A stretch of DNA of 64,000 bases, taken from assembly GCA_029204225.1 (NCBI GenBank), contig CM055110.1, positions 2,496,659-2,560,658 of the forward strand. The letters are read 5' to 3'. Shown piece after piece: positions 1 through 13,247 of this stretch. This stretch comes from Diphasiastrum complanatum (taxonomy: Eukaryota; Streptophyta; Lycopodiopsida; Lycopodiales; Lycopodiaceae). A program made the translations under genes and the position numbers. The notes under the pieces are model-generated. The model saw only the letters and a list, made by a program, of their open reading frames with translations, made no database searches and was not told the DNA's origin. Every line of letters begins with the position of its first letter. The stretch's first letter is position 1.

Positions 1-1298
1 AAGGATTATAATATTGTTATTATCTCTTGCAACGGCTGTAGGCCTGTTTTCTGGGCAATCATAGAATCTACTACCACCTGCCACTCAAATTTTGCCTGCC
101 AGTGCCAAAAATATGAAGAATATGGCAGCCCAACAGGATTTTATTATTGATTTTAAAGTCACTGTCAAATGCCTTTCGGTTTGTGTCAATGGAGGGAAAT
201 TATTTTCACATTTTTCTTCAAAGGGCATGAGATGAATTCCTGGAAACTATGGGTTTCACATAATTCTTGAAAAGGCAGCCTGATGTGGATTTTGGGAGAG
301 GTGGAAATGATTTCTGGGAAGCATACATAAATGGGTCTTGAAGGGCTGGAAAGAGAGAGAGCCAGAGAGAGAATTGGTAAGAAGAGCTTAGGAATCTGAA
401 AGACTGGTGCATACGCCAAGGCCTGCTAAGAAAGACCAAGTCTTTTTCCTTGGTCATTGCAAATAGTGGTCTTTCTTGTATTATTTCTTCTGCTTTTAAT
501 TCTTTCTTGGAAGCTACACAGCAGTCGATGATCAGTCACATCACTTTCACGTTTGAATGTCAAATATCTCTAGAAGCAAAGGGCAGTTTATAAAGATCTG
601 GACCCTCATTTCTTCTTGCCAGCAGCCATCTTCAGAGTTCCGGCTTTCCCTTTCTCTTAAGACAGAGCCTCAAATGCCAATTCTTTGCGCTTCTTAGAGA
701 CCATGTCTGTGAAGAAAAAATGCAAGCAAAGGGTTTGTGTCCTTTTATTTCCTCATCCAAGCCAAATGTCATGCTCTGCTTGTGTCTGAGCTGACTTGGG
801 AATTAAACTATGATTGTGGGTTCTTTTTCTAGCTCTTAATTCCTTACAGCTGCACATTTTAGCTCAAAAAGATTTGAAATCTGCATAGAACTTGTTTTGC
901 TGTGCTTGTGTCTGAGCTCTCTTGGGAGCTAGACTTGTGGGGCTTCTTTTTCTAGCTCTTAATTTTACACATCTGCACATTTTAGCCCAGAAAGGTCTGA
1001 AATTTGAACAGAAATGTCTTATAAGCTTCTTTCCGGTTCTAAATTCAAAACACAAAGGCGTCTGTGAAGAGTAAAATATTGTAAGGCCAGAAAACATTGC
1101 ATCTGCCAGCGGCAGTCTTGAATTCCAGGAAAGCAAAGCCAATTCAACTCAAGCTTAGCGCACACGGCGGATTAAGAGCTGGCCTTTACTGCCTTTAGCG
1201 CGGATTGCAAGAAAGAAAAGGAAAGTGATCTGTGCCTGGTCTCTCGAGGGGAAGAGGAAGGGGATCCTGCATTAAAGCTTAAAACTTTGTAAGCAATA
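1..1298 (+). promoter_or_regulatory. 5' flank and presumed promoter/leader of the ABCG gene
   Basis: No coding sequence is evident here. A TATAAA lies at 589-594, but it is about 700 bp before the start codon, so it is a promoter TATA only if the leader is long or contains an intron. A purine/pyrimidine-rich stretch precedes the ATG. The start context is A at -3 and G at +4, which suits plant initiation. The tandem duplication at 778-1013 is listed separately. The transcription start cannot be fixed from sequence alone. Confidence 0.4.
778..1013 (+). repeat. Imperfect tandem duplication (period 126 bp) upstream of the ABCG gene
   Basis: Two direct copies begin with the same 13-mer GCTTGTGTCTGAG at 778 and 904. 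They share the later blocks TTCTTTTTCTAGCTCTTAAT and CTGCACATTTTAGC. Divergence between copies is visible but modest. The repeat lies 285-520 bp before the start codon, so it may duplicate promoter or leader elements. Confidence 0.85.
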
Positions 1299-1646
1299 AT
1301 GGCCGCCACGCCTTCTGTAGGAGGCGAGATATGGGGAGACAGGCGATCCATGAGCTCAAAGACTTGGGAAGACAGCGTCTTTGGACGATCTTCGACGGTC
1401 CACAGAGAGGAGGATGACGAGGAGGCGCTGAAATGGGCTGCCATAGAGAAATTGCCAACATACGATCGGTTGAGAACTGCTGTCTTAAAGAACGTAGCAG
1501 GAGATGGGAAGGTGAGTGTTGAAGAGATCGACGTCAGAAACCTGGGTTTTGCAGACAGACAGCATTTTATTGATAAGATTCTCCATGTAACTGAGGAGGA
1601 CAATGAGCGCTTCTTGTTGAAGCTTCGTGATCGGATAGATAAGTAT

Positions 1647-1712
<66 letters not shown>

Positions 1713-1777
1713 GTGGGTTCCTGTAAATCTGTGATTTTTCGTTTATTTCTTGCAGAAGTTGATATTTGTGACGGTCA

Positions 1778-1835
<58 letters not shown>

Positions 1836-2060
1836 CACTCCCCCCCCCAATGATCACAGATTGGCTCAAAGGCTGAAACAGATCTAACACTTTTCTGCGA
1901 TGTTGTTCAGAGTCGGGATCGAGATGCCGCGAATTGAAGTGCGTTTTCAGCACTTGAATGTTGATGCAAATGTATACGTTGGAAGCCGAGCTCTCCCTAC
2001 CCTTCTTAACTTTACCACCAATATGATCGAGGTACTGCCATACACTTCTCCTTGTAAATC

Positions 2061-2130
<70 letters not shown>

Positions 2131-5100
2131 CAAGAACATTTTCTTTAGTTGAACTGGCTGTGACGAAGAAATAGTAAAGCAAAGAGACCCCTGTTTCTCT
2201 TGCAGGGTCTTCTGAACTCCCTACACCTACTACCAAGTAAAAAGAAAGTTCTTAATATCCTCAATGATATCAGCGGTATCATCAAACCATCCAGGTCAGT
2301 TTCCTCACAGCCCATAATTATGAAACCTTTTGGAAAATAGATGAATACATTTCATATCAGGATCCGGATTTAAAGAAAACCACAGTTATGCTCTCCAATT
2401 CTGCTATACATGTGCTTTCACGGTTGCCAAAAGGGCAGTAGATCATACAAGAAAGCTGAGATCCTCTAAGGGTAAGGCCAATTTCCATTAATGTTCTAGT
2501 TAATACAGTTGGCTACCGAAACTGTCTCATTTCTTAAAACTTGCAAGGCTTATGGTTGCTTTATTGTTTTCCAGAATGACCTTGCTTCTTGGACCACCAA
2601 ATGCTGGGAAAACAACTTTGCTATTGGCACTGGCTGGGAAGCTAGATCCAGAATTAAAGGTGTGGTTTCTATTGACCCTGATTTCTTGTTTATTTACACA
2701 ATGTAGGAGAATCAATAACTGATAGGAGGTTGCTCAAATACAAAGCATTATGTTCTCGATCAAATAGGTGCATGCACTTTTCTGAACAACAAATAATCAC
2801 CTACTTAGGCATATACTCAAACAAGTAGCTTCTTCTGAAGCGTAAGCATAGTTCATAGATATCAAATATTCCATTGGAATTACCTGCTCTAAGATGATTT
2901 CATCTCAGAGAATCAAGGCCAGGTTACCTCACACCCCCTAGTTATATCCTACCCCTCCAAGGCTAGTAAAGCATGGGAGGTTTATAAAGCTAGAAGAACC
3001 CCCTTCGACCAAAACGCTAGTGTTTCAGGCTTAAAGGAGCTTAGTTACGCCTGCAGTCCCTGAAGTCTTTGATTCTCCCTGGTGACAGCTGGATAAGCCT
3101 GCTTAATATTTGTCTAACATATTGCTTCGTTAGCAAACGTCAAATTTCCCCAAGAGGACTTTAAGTCTTAAATAATTCGAGCAGTTTTTTTTGGCCCCTT
3201 TTTTGAAATTTTATCGTTTTCGAAGATTTCAGCAACTGAATTGATCTGTGCAGGTTTCTGGTCGCATCACATACAATGGATATGACCTGACAGAATTTGT
3301 TCCTCGAAGGACAGCGGCCTACATCAGCCAGCATGACTTGCATATAGGAGAAATGACTGTTAGGGAGACCTTGGACTTTTCGGGCCGCTGTCAAGGAGTT
3401 GGTACAAGATATGGTGAGACGATTCTTCTCTTTTCCTGCTACTAAGTTGCTAGTATAATTCAACCAAGCAGCTCATTTCTGACTATCCCAAAATTCTAAC
3501 ATTCAAAGAATCTGACCAGAAATGCTCATGGAGCTCTCTAGGAGGGAAAAGGCTGCAGGCATCAAACCTGATCCTGATATTGATATCTTCATGAAGGTAT
3601 GTCTGACCTGGTATTCCACTATTTCTACTGAACATGGAAGTTGGGCTTTTGTTGATAAAAGCATCAAGCTCAACAGAACTTTCTAATGGCATATATAACC
3701 TCACAATACTTCTTAAACTTGGCAACTACAATTTTTATTGATGCAGGCAACAGCTCTTGAGGGTCAAGAGACCAGCATTGTCACTGATTACATTCTAAAG
3801 GTATTCCCTGATTCACTTAAATTATTATCAGGAAGAGCCTTGACCTTGCTACTTCTGTTTCCAAGTGCAAAATTCGGACATGTAATGATTTATTTTTCAA
3901 CTATTGTGAGCACAGTGATATTCCTGTATAGTCACTCATTTTGCTGGTTGTCTTCAGAATTCTGCCCTCTAAATTTTCCATCTTACAATGATGTCCAATG
4001 CAGATCTTGGGGCTAGATATTTGTGCTGACACATTGGTGGGGGATGAAATGAGGAGGGGAATTTCTGGAGGCCAAAAGAAACGTCTCACAACCGGTAAAC
4101 TTTACTTGGTGACAGTGATGACTGGCTTATTGGTAGCTTTGCCTGAAAGTCCAAAGCGTAGACTATAAATTTGCGTGTTATCTAGGGCAACATCCTACTG
4201 AATTTTACACATGAATGATGTCATGTACAGGAGAGATGCTTGTTGGACCTGCCAAAGCCCTTTTCATGGATGAAATCTCCACAGGTCTTGACAGTTCCAC
4301 AACTTACCAGATAGTAAAATGCTTGAGGCAGACAGTTCATGTAATGGATGGCACAATGGTGGTCTCCTTGCTTCAACCTGCCCCAGAAACTTTTGGCTTA
4401 TTTGACGATCTTATATTACTTTCTGAAGGCCAAATTGTATATCAAGGACCACGTGATTTGGTTTTAGATTTCTTTGAGTCTATGGGATTCAAGTGCCCAG
4501 AGAGGAAGGGTGTTGCAGATTTCTTACAGGAGGTAAGTCAATTTGTAAAGCATCTTGAAAGCGCCAAAGCAAATCTCTACATCTTGTTGTGTGCTATGGC
4601 ATATTTATCGTAGTTATGAACTGGGGGTTAATCACAGCTTCCTGGTCTGCCAGGTGACTTCAAGAAAAGATCAAAGACAGTATTGGGCAGACAAATCTAA
4701 ACCGTATCGGTATGTTTCTGTGAAGGCCTTTGGGGAGGCATTTTCAACGTTTCATGTAGGCCAGCGCCTTAAAGAAGAACTGTCTGTCCCATTCGATAAG
4801 TCCAAAAGTCACCCTGCAGCCTTGGTCACTGAAAAGTATGCATTAGATTCTTGGGAGTTATTCAAGGCCTGTTTTGCCAGGGAACTGATCCTGATAAAGA
4901 GGAACTATTTCATCTACATCTTCAAGACATTCCAGGTAACAGAGTGATTCTCTGTGCCAATTCAGGCTGAATCAATTCATCACGTAATAATAAGACTGAA
5001 AGAGTTGATCTCAACTGTCTGTTGTGTTTAACAATGTACTGAAGCCTTGTCTGTTTGGTTTTGTTGTGCAGATAACATTTATTGGTACAATAACAATGAC

Positions 5101-8100
5101 CACATTTCTACGAACACAAATGCACCATAAAACTGTCGCAGATGCAAACAAATTCATGGGTGCACTATTTTATGGTCTCATCATTGTCATGTTTAACGGA
5201 TTTGCTGAGTTAGCACTCACTGTCTTCAGACTTCCTGTCTTCTACAAGCAGAGGGACTTGATGTTTTACCCTTCTTGGGCATTTACATTGCCAACATGGG
5301 TTTTGAGGGTTCCTATGTCATTCTATGAGTCCTTCATCTGGGTTTTCCTCACATACTGGGTCATCGGCTATGACCCAGAAGCAGGAAGGTAATCAACTTG
5401 CACTCAGATAACTTGGGATTGCCCCAAAGCTCAAACTTTTCACCTGTACGGAAACAGATCCAAGATAATTATTATAGACATTGTAGGGTTCAGGGTGTAG
5501 GGTTTTTGCATAGACTGCACCCGAGTGATAAGACATTTCTGAATAATATGCTCTGTTGGTGCAGGTTTTTTCGACAGTATATGTTACTTTTCTTTGTCCA
5601 TAATATGTCACTGGGACTTTTCCGGTTTCTTGCTTCTATGGGGAGAACGATGATTGTCGCAAGTACATTCGGTTCTTTTGCCCTGCTGGTTGTTTTTGTT
5701 CTCGGAGGATTTATTCTCGCAAGAGGTAAGTTTTAGGTTTGAAGTTTTTATTGATGAAAATGTGAATTTCCCAAGCTGTAGATTTATGGTTTCATGAGCT
5801 AAGTTTCAGATAAAAAATTTTGTTTGATAAAAAGTGTGAACTTTCCAAGCTTCAGTTAGCATAATCTTGGCCTTGAAGGAAACACAGGATTTTGATTAAT
5901 GTAAGTTGAGCTCTCCTATTCCTCTTCTGCAGGCAGCATTCATCCTTGGTGGATTTGGGGTTATTGGATATCTCCATTGATGTATGGACAAAATGCTCTG
6001 GCTGTCAATGAGTTTTTGGGGAAGAGATGGCGTCACCCTGTAATTTCTTATCCTTGCTTCTCATAAACTTTGAGACTTGTGACACAATTTACAGGCAAAT
6101 CATTTTATGGCTTCAAGATATACTGGCCCCCTTTTATAGGCACTAAATATCTGCACTATATCTGTCTGCAGGTTTCCTCTCTTGATTTAGAACCAGTTGG
6201 TGTGGCTTTATTAAAATCTCGTGGTATTTTTCCACAATGGTATTGGTATTGGATCGGAATTGGAGCACTAATTGGATATGCCATTCTTTTCAACATTCTC
6301 TTCACTCTAGCTTTGACATACCTGAATCGTAAGTTTGGCAGTGTAATTTCTGCGTGACTTTGAGCAATGAACTGATCTGCACGGCTTAAGCTTTGCATAT
6401 GTATGAACTGTACGTCGTTGGCAGTAGCTAGCATCTGATTTTAAGGATTTCAGAATTTAAGCTGTTATAAAATTGTTCCCTTTGATTATCAGCCCTCGGT
6501 AAACCTCAAGCGATTGTCACGAAGGAGTCTATTGAGGAAAAGAATGCAAACAGCACTGGCGAGGGTGTCGACCCTCAAAACAATTCTTTGTCAAGGAGTA
6601 TGCTCCTGTCATCCATTTCTACAAATTTAAAATCTTGACTGGATATGTATGTGACAAAAGGATTGATTGTTATTATTTTTAAAGGCTTCAATGAAGGCAG
6701 TGATAGTGCTCATTTGGATAACTAGTAGATTTTTTTTTCTTTTTACCCCGTGAATTTTGATATATGGCATATTCACCTTGAGTTTTGAATGTGGTTGCAG
6801 ATAATGAATTGAAGGTGAGAAGGTCCAGCCTGTCCTCTGCAGATGGAAATGTTGAAGAAGTGATTGCAGCTGCTAATGCTGATGGAGCTGCAGCTGGAAG
6901 GAGGGGAATGGTCTTGCCTTTCCAGCCATTAGCTATGGCATTTGATCACATCAATTACTATGTCGATATGCCTCCTGTAAGAATTACCTTAAATTTGGTC
7001 CCCTAATCTTGACTTTAGCACGAATGGACAAATTACTCACAAATATCTTCTTAACCAAGGGTTTTGTAAGCTAAACATCTAAGGCTTTGTTTTACCCTTG
7101 ATTTTTTCAGGAAATGAAGCAGCAGGGTGAAGCACAAGACAGACTGCAGCTGCTTCGCGATGTGAGTGGAGCATTTAGGCCAGGTGTTCTTACAGCCCTG
7201 GTGGGTGTCAGCGGTGCTGGAAAGACCACACTCATGGACGTGCTTGCTGGGAGGAAAACTGGAGGCTACATTGAGGGATCAATCAGCATATCTGGATTTC
7301 CTAAGAACCAGGAAACGTTTGCACGTATTGCAGGCTATTGTGAGCAGAATGATATTCATTCCCCAAATGTGACGGTGCATGAGTCACTTATCTATTCTGC
7401 CTGGCTTCGTTTGCCAAAAAAAGTTGATAAGAGAACAAGAGTGGTGAGTTAAGCTGTGAATTTCATATCAGTTTTTCATGCTACTTCAAAATATCCTAGA
7501 TTTCATGCTTGTCATATAATTCACTACGTAAAAACCTTGCTAAATTTTATCCTTAGAACTCACACTTCACCATCACAATGTCATGTGTATGACATAGTAA
7601 ATTTAGTTGGTGGAAGGGTTCTTAAATCCAGGGAATTTCCAGGGTGAAGGCTTTCCTCTATATAAAGAGCATACTACAGTTTGTCCTTGGAATTTAGCTT
7701 TTACTGTCATCATGTTATCTATATGACAGTAAACTTGGTGCTGGAAGGGTCCTCAAAATCCAGGAAAGTTTCAGGGTTCAGACTTTCTAATTTGGATTGC
7801 ATCTACTAGTCAAGGCCATGAACCTGTGAGGCATCTTTGTGGGATGAGCCCATGAGCTGTACGCCTATATTACCCTCGGCTCCAGTAAGCCAGGGCCCTC
7901 CACAAAACAGTTTCAAATTAAGGATGGTTTTTACAACTGCATATGTTTGTGCGATGCAGATGTTTGTGGAGGAAGTCATGGAGCTTGTTGAGCTTTCCCC
8001 TCTCAGAGATGGCATTGTTGGTCTTCCCGGTGTGACTGGCCTTTCCACTGAACAACGTAAAAGGTTGACCATTGCAGTAGAGCTTGTCGCAAATCCCTCT

Positions 8101-10761
8101 ATTATCTTCATGGACGAACCCACTTCAGGCTTAGATGCACGTGCAGCAGCCATTGTGATGCGAACGGTTCGTAACACTGTTGATACTGGACGCACAGTCG
8201 TCTGTACAATCCACCAACCGAGCATTGACATTTTTGAAGCTTTTGATGAGGTAAAGTGATAAATCACAGCATTTGGTTGAGTAGATATTCTCAAGAGCGT
8301 TAGTTTACTGATCTTAGAAACAGACATCAGATTAATTATGTACGTTATTCTATCTATTAACATGCTATTTTCCTCACTAAATCTACTGAGACTGAAGTTT
8401 TTCATGGCAATAACCAGCTCCTTCTCATGAAACGCGGAGGTCAAGTGATCTATGCTGGATCCCTTGGCAAGCAGTCACAGAAACTGGTTGATTACTTTCA
8501 GGTATGCCATGTGCTCAATGCCATGCTATTCTTATCTGGTTATGATCCCAATCTTCCAAAGAATCGTGGTTGAATTTTTTGAAAATCAATTCGCAATCTG
8601 ATTTTGAGTTGAAAAATAGTCAATTTAGTTTTTCAATTGTTTTTTGTTCCCTGATGAAAGTGGAGATGCTGTGTCTACTGATATTCGATGAAATTGGAGT
8701 TCTAATAAAGTTAATTGTTTAGATTTCTGAAACTCAGAATATTTATTCAAATCGACTCAATTCGATTACCAGAACATTTTATATGTTGATTCCACTCAAT
8801 TCAGGGAATCAATGTGGCTATGTATAATTCTTTTTGGAGAAAAAAGTCTCTGAATGCGTGTTCAAAGTTCGACTAGAGTCAAGTCAATGTAGCTATGTAT
8901 AATTCTCTTGGGAGAAATAAGTTTTTTTTTCCATATATCAAGTCTCTGGAAATCTCTTGAAGCTCTGTTGCATGAATGGTGACAATACTTTGATTTGCTT
9001 CAGGCCGTGGATGGAGTTCCAGCAATAGCATATGGATACAACCCGGCAACCTGGATGCTGGATGTCAGTTCACAATCAGCCGAAGTTCGTCTTGGAGTCG
9101 ATTTTGCTGAAATTTATAGGAACTCCACCCTCTACCGGTAAGCACATGTGCATATCCTCCATTCTGTGGACCTTACTTCAGGTCTTTAATAACCTGTCAC
9201 GTGCATTCCTTGATTGTTAAGAAGTTTCAAAATATATTCTGCAGGCAAAATGAGGAGCTTATCAAGGCGTTGAGCACCCCATCTCCAGATGCAAAGGATC
9301 TATACTTTGAGACTCAGTATGCCCAAACATTCGAAGTCCAATGCTTGGCATGCCTTTGGAAGCAGCACAGGTCATATTGGCGCAATCCATTGTACTGTGT
9401 TGTGCGGATGTTCTTCACAACAATCTGTGCACTTATGTTTGGAACCATATTCTGGAACCTTGGAACCAAGCGGTATATAAAGAGCATCTCTCTTCCCAAA
9501 ATTAGAACTATTTGAGGTCCACTTATCAATTCAGTGTTTCACCATAGTCAAAAAATGTGATTCAAATCGATCCAATAACCAATTTGGCTTTGATTTTGAT
9601 AAGTCAAATAGTCCTAAGACGAAATGATTCAAAACAACCCTTTTGTTTTTTGAAATTCTGAATGAACAATGAATTTTTTCCAATGAGACGGAGCTTATGA
9701 AACTTTTTATTTGAAATTATTTGAATCAGTTTAAGGGCTACACATTGCAATTCGGTGGTACTATACATGTATCTGTGGGCCAGCCAGGGCAATGGCTAAC
9801 TCTCAATCGCTTTGCAGGGGGACCCAACAAGATCTGTTTAATTTAATGGGCTCGATGTATGCTGCTATTCTTTTCATTGGTGTGAACAATTCATCGTCTG
9901 TTCAACCAGTCGTAGGAGTTGAAAGAACTGTGTTTTACAGAGAAAGGGCAGCTGGAATGTATTCAGCATTCCCGTATGCATTTGGGCAGGTAAATTCAGT
10001 ATGTCTTTATTCCGTTATTTTCTGATTGCCCCCACAGCAGAACTGGTTTGCATCTATGCATTAGGATTGGTTTTATCTGATATATTCCACTCTCCTGTGC
10101 AGGTTATCATTGAGATACCTTATGTGTTTGTTCAAACTATCGTGTATGGGCTCATTGTGTACTCTATGATCGCTTTCCAGTGGACAGTAGCAAAATTCTT
10201 TTGGTACCTATACTTCATGTTCTGCACTTTCATGTACTTTACCTACTACGGGATGATGGCAGTGTCGTTGACTCCAAATCATCAATTCTCAGCAATAGTG
10301 TCTTCAGCATTTATTGGCTTATGGAACCTGTTTTCGGGCTTCCTTGTCACTCGTCCGGTACGTTCCTCTCGCTGATTTACATAATAAGGTTAATGCTAGA
10401 AAACGAAATTTTTGATCAGATGTACTTCACAGAATTGGAATTCAAAGTACTGATATGTGCCTGATTGGTGATAAATTCACATCTGCAGAATATCCCTGTC
10501 TGGTGGAGATGGTTTGTTTGGATTGATCCATTTGCATGGACACTGAATGGACTGATTACCTCTCAGCTAGGCGACGTGACCACTCCACTTAAGATTCCTG
10601 GCCAAGATGATAGACCAAGAGTGAAGGACTTCTTGCGTAGTTACTTTGGGTTCCACCATAGTTTCTTGCCCGTCATTGCGGTCGTGGAAATTGGACTCGT
10701 CCTTATGTTTGCTTTCATATTTGCAATCTGTATCAAGAACCTCAACTTCCAGAAGAGGTAG
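1299..10761 (+). CDS. Full-size ABCG (PDR-type) ABC transporter, 24 exons, complete
   Basis: Exons: 1299-1642, 1911-2031, 2206-2294, 2575-2659, 3254-3413, 3520-3596, 3747-3800, 4004-4094, 4231-4532, 4654-4935, 5072-5388, 5565-5725, 5933-6039, 6172-6328, 6493-6597, 6801-6976, 7111-7443, 7960-8250, 8418-8501, 9004-9137, 9245-9472, 9818-9989, 10103-10357, 10489-10761. All introns are GT-AG. The spliced CDS is 4398 nt, giving 1465 aa, the usual PDR size. Order is NBD1-TMD1-NBD2-TMD2. NBD1 has Walker A GPPNAGKT (191-198), signature ISGGQ (330-334) and Walker B LFMDE (351-355). NBD2 has Walker A GVSGAGKT (908-915), signature LSTEQ (1015-1019) and Walker B IIFMDE (1035-1040). The protein ends in the PDR-typical NFQKR. 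Such proteins are plasma-membrane exporters of terpenoids, phenolics, cuticle precursors or hormones. By eye NBD2 and TMD2 most resemble Arabidopsis ABCG34/ABCG39 (PDR6/PDR11), with ABCG40-like features in the N-terminal half. The substrate cannot be inferred. No disabling change was found. Confidence 0.97.
1648..1707 (+). repeat. (CT)n microsatellite in ABCG intron 1, first tract
   Basis: About 60 bp of uninterrupted CT starts a few bases after the exon 1 donor at 1643. A sequence resembling a 3' splice site (TTCTTGCAG, ending about 1755) lies between this tract and the next, so a cryptic acceptor is possible. The frame-preserving acceptor is the one ending at 1910. Confidence 0.98.
1780..1832 (+). 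repeat. (CT)n microsatellite in ABCG intron 1, second tract
   Basis: About 53 bp of CT, followed by a C-rich stretch and the true acceptor of exon 2. It is complementary to the (GA)n tract in intron 2. Confidence 0.98.
2063..2128 (+). repeat. (GA)n microsatellite in ABCG intron 2
   Basis: About 65 bp of GA on the sense strand, 32 bp after the exon 2 donor. With the two CT tracts of intron 1 it gives long perfect complementarity on both sides of the 121-nt exon 2 (1911-2031). Confidence 0.98.
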
Positions 10762-13199
10762 ATAATGTATACAGGTCATAAGCCATAGAAGGCTTATTGC
10801 TGCAAGTGTACTGTATTTCTAGATGTTACTACACAAAAGATTCTACCTGATATGTACGATATGCTCACTGCGCAGAACAAGTGTTTTCCCTGGCATGCAT
10901 CCAATGTAATCCCACCCAAACGTCTAAGAATGCTGCCACAGCATTAAAGTTTTGTAAACTACTTCTCAATGCCTAATTAGCAGGCCACAAATATATTTTG
11001 AGAGATACCTTGAAAGTTTGCTTTTCTTGTGAGGATCTCACTTTGTTATACAGCAATTGTGTGACAAATTTGCGATCCTAGTATGGTGAATTTGAAGATA
11101 AATGGAAGTAAAGCATTGCATATATTCTGTAAGACAAGCTGGATTTTGAGTGAGTAGAGGTGGATTATGTACTGTATGTAATATAGCTTTTCTTTTGAAG
11201 CTTGTTGAATGTAGCATTGTAATGACCTACATGATTGTTATCCAAAGACATTGGATTTTTTGGACTCTAATATCACTTTCACTTATATGGCATTTGCAAA
11301 CCTTTGTAAGATGTGTTAACTTTGCCATGGCTAAATTCTTAAAATTGCAATCAAACATCCATCTATTTACCCTTGACATTGTAGCAATTATTTCTGCTAA
11401 TATTGCATCACAATCTGAGGACTGGACCACTATACTTATACATCATTGTAAACATTTCATGAATTCATGATATTAAGGAGTTGTTGATTCTGACTTGATA
11501 TAGACCCGTCTGAACAACAGATGTGATTAGGATAACCTTGCAACCTCAAAGGTCAATCCATGCATACCCCATGAATCCTTCCTTTCCAAGAGCTTCTATG
11601 TGTATATTAGTTTGTCTTCTTTTTCAATTTGTACCTTTTGTTGATTGATTCCTATAAATCCATTGATACTAGTGGTATATTCTTGGTACTGCAAACATTA
11701 ATAAACGGTACTTCTTGGTCTAGAATACCACATATTCAATCCAACTTTTTGTGTAATCAATAACTACAATTATTGTTTACGAAGAATTTTGGAATCTTTA
11801 CAATTTTTTATTTCCTCGCAAAACTTTTGGAAACAGTATAATTTGTAGTCAAAGTAACTTGAAGCAAATCATATTTCCAATTGAATATACGCATCTCAAG
11901 TATAATATAGTTTCTAAAAGTGAAACTACTTGGTTCTTTAAAGTTAACAATGTAGACGTATTCTTGGACTCATAGATGGCTTTTCCCAAGCCTCTTGGGT
12001 TGAGGTACAAGCACCCACCTCCTTACTGCAACTCATTAGAGACATTCATCTTTAAACAAGTTTTGGATCATTTTTTATACTCTTGTGAGTCAAGGGGCTC
12101 ATTGACCAACACTACATCCATTAAATCTTGGAGTACAAAAATTGACTTCATTTCTACTATTGAATACAATTTTGCTTTCCATGATCATTAGATTTCAACA
12201 AAAAAATTATCAATATAAGATATTTTGGATGGAAGCACAAAAAAGTGAGATGGATGGATGATCAAAACTAATATTCCAACAAATATGAACCTAAATTGAA
12301 TTTTCTCTATCAATTTATCAAAATCAATGGAGATCTTGAACTTTGGTCAACTATTACAAAAAATACAATGTGCTTGAAATTTAAGAAATTGATGTCAAAA
12401 TGACCTCTCTAAGTCAAGTGGTTTATCCAGTTTGAAGCAACCAAAAAAATATAACTACTCTCTACACAATCACAAAGGTGTGCACACTATGGGATTGGAT
12501 TAGATTAATCTATATTAATCAAACACAAACTATACATCAATCTCTCGCAATTCATGCTAGAGTTTTAGCCACTTCGGCAATTTTGCCAATTTCAATGTAA
12601 ATCAATCAATTCTACAAAATTCCAAAATACACTATTCTTGAGTTTTAAGAGGTGCTACCATGTGTAAAAATTACTCAGAAGATGTTAAAATAAAATGGAA
12701 TTTGACTATCTCAAATAGATTAGTCTCTTCAAGGGCTACAATGCACATAGGTTCCAAGGCTAAACTTTCTAAATCAAATCTAAATTTTGGAAATGAAAAA
12801 ATTGTCCTACTAAAATATAACGTCAAAAACACTGATATACTTATCTCCACATCAATTGACCCAAAAACTACCTCTTGAATGTCTTGATTCAAGCATAATC
12901 ACTAAAAATGCAATTTCTACTCCTAAACAAATGATAATGGGAAAAAAAAGATCAAAACACTATCCCTTAACCTTGCTTGGATATTGTGCTGAAAATCAGA
13001 GAAATGGATGCCAACAAAACATTTCTCACAATCATATAAGTGGTTGAGGTTGTACTAGATTCTTGTTGTAGCTTTCTAAACAAGAGCTCAATTACTATTG
13101 ATTTACTTGTGAAAATTAGCTCAAATTTCACTCAAGATTTTGTAGCACATAACCAAGTGTTAATCCATTCAGTGAATCATTAGATCCATCAAAAAATAT
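10762..13199. other. 3' flank of the ABCG gene and AT-rich intergenic DNA
   Basis: The start presumably holds the ABCG 3' UTR; ATTAAA near 10944 is a candidate poly(A) signal. Further on only short AT-rich open frames appear, with no recognisable protein motif. I see no gene here. Confidence 0.6.
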
Positions 13200-13247
13200 A
13201 ATTTATTCAATACAAACAAGCCATCAAAATACTATTACAATCCAAGA

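Noticed and set aside
1567-1953. Open frames rich in SLSLSL or RERERE over the CT/GA tracts (also near 2012-2236, 40274-40638, 52542-52861 and 56809-57000).
   Set aside because: They are translations of dinucleotide repeats, not proteins.
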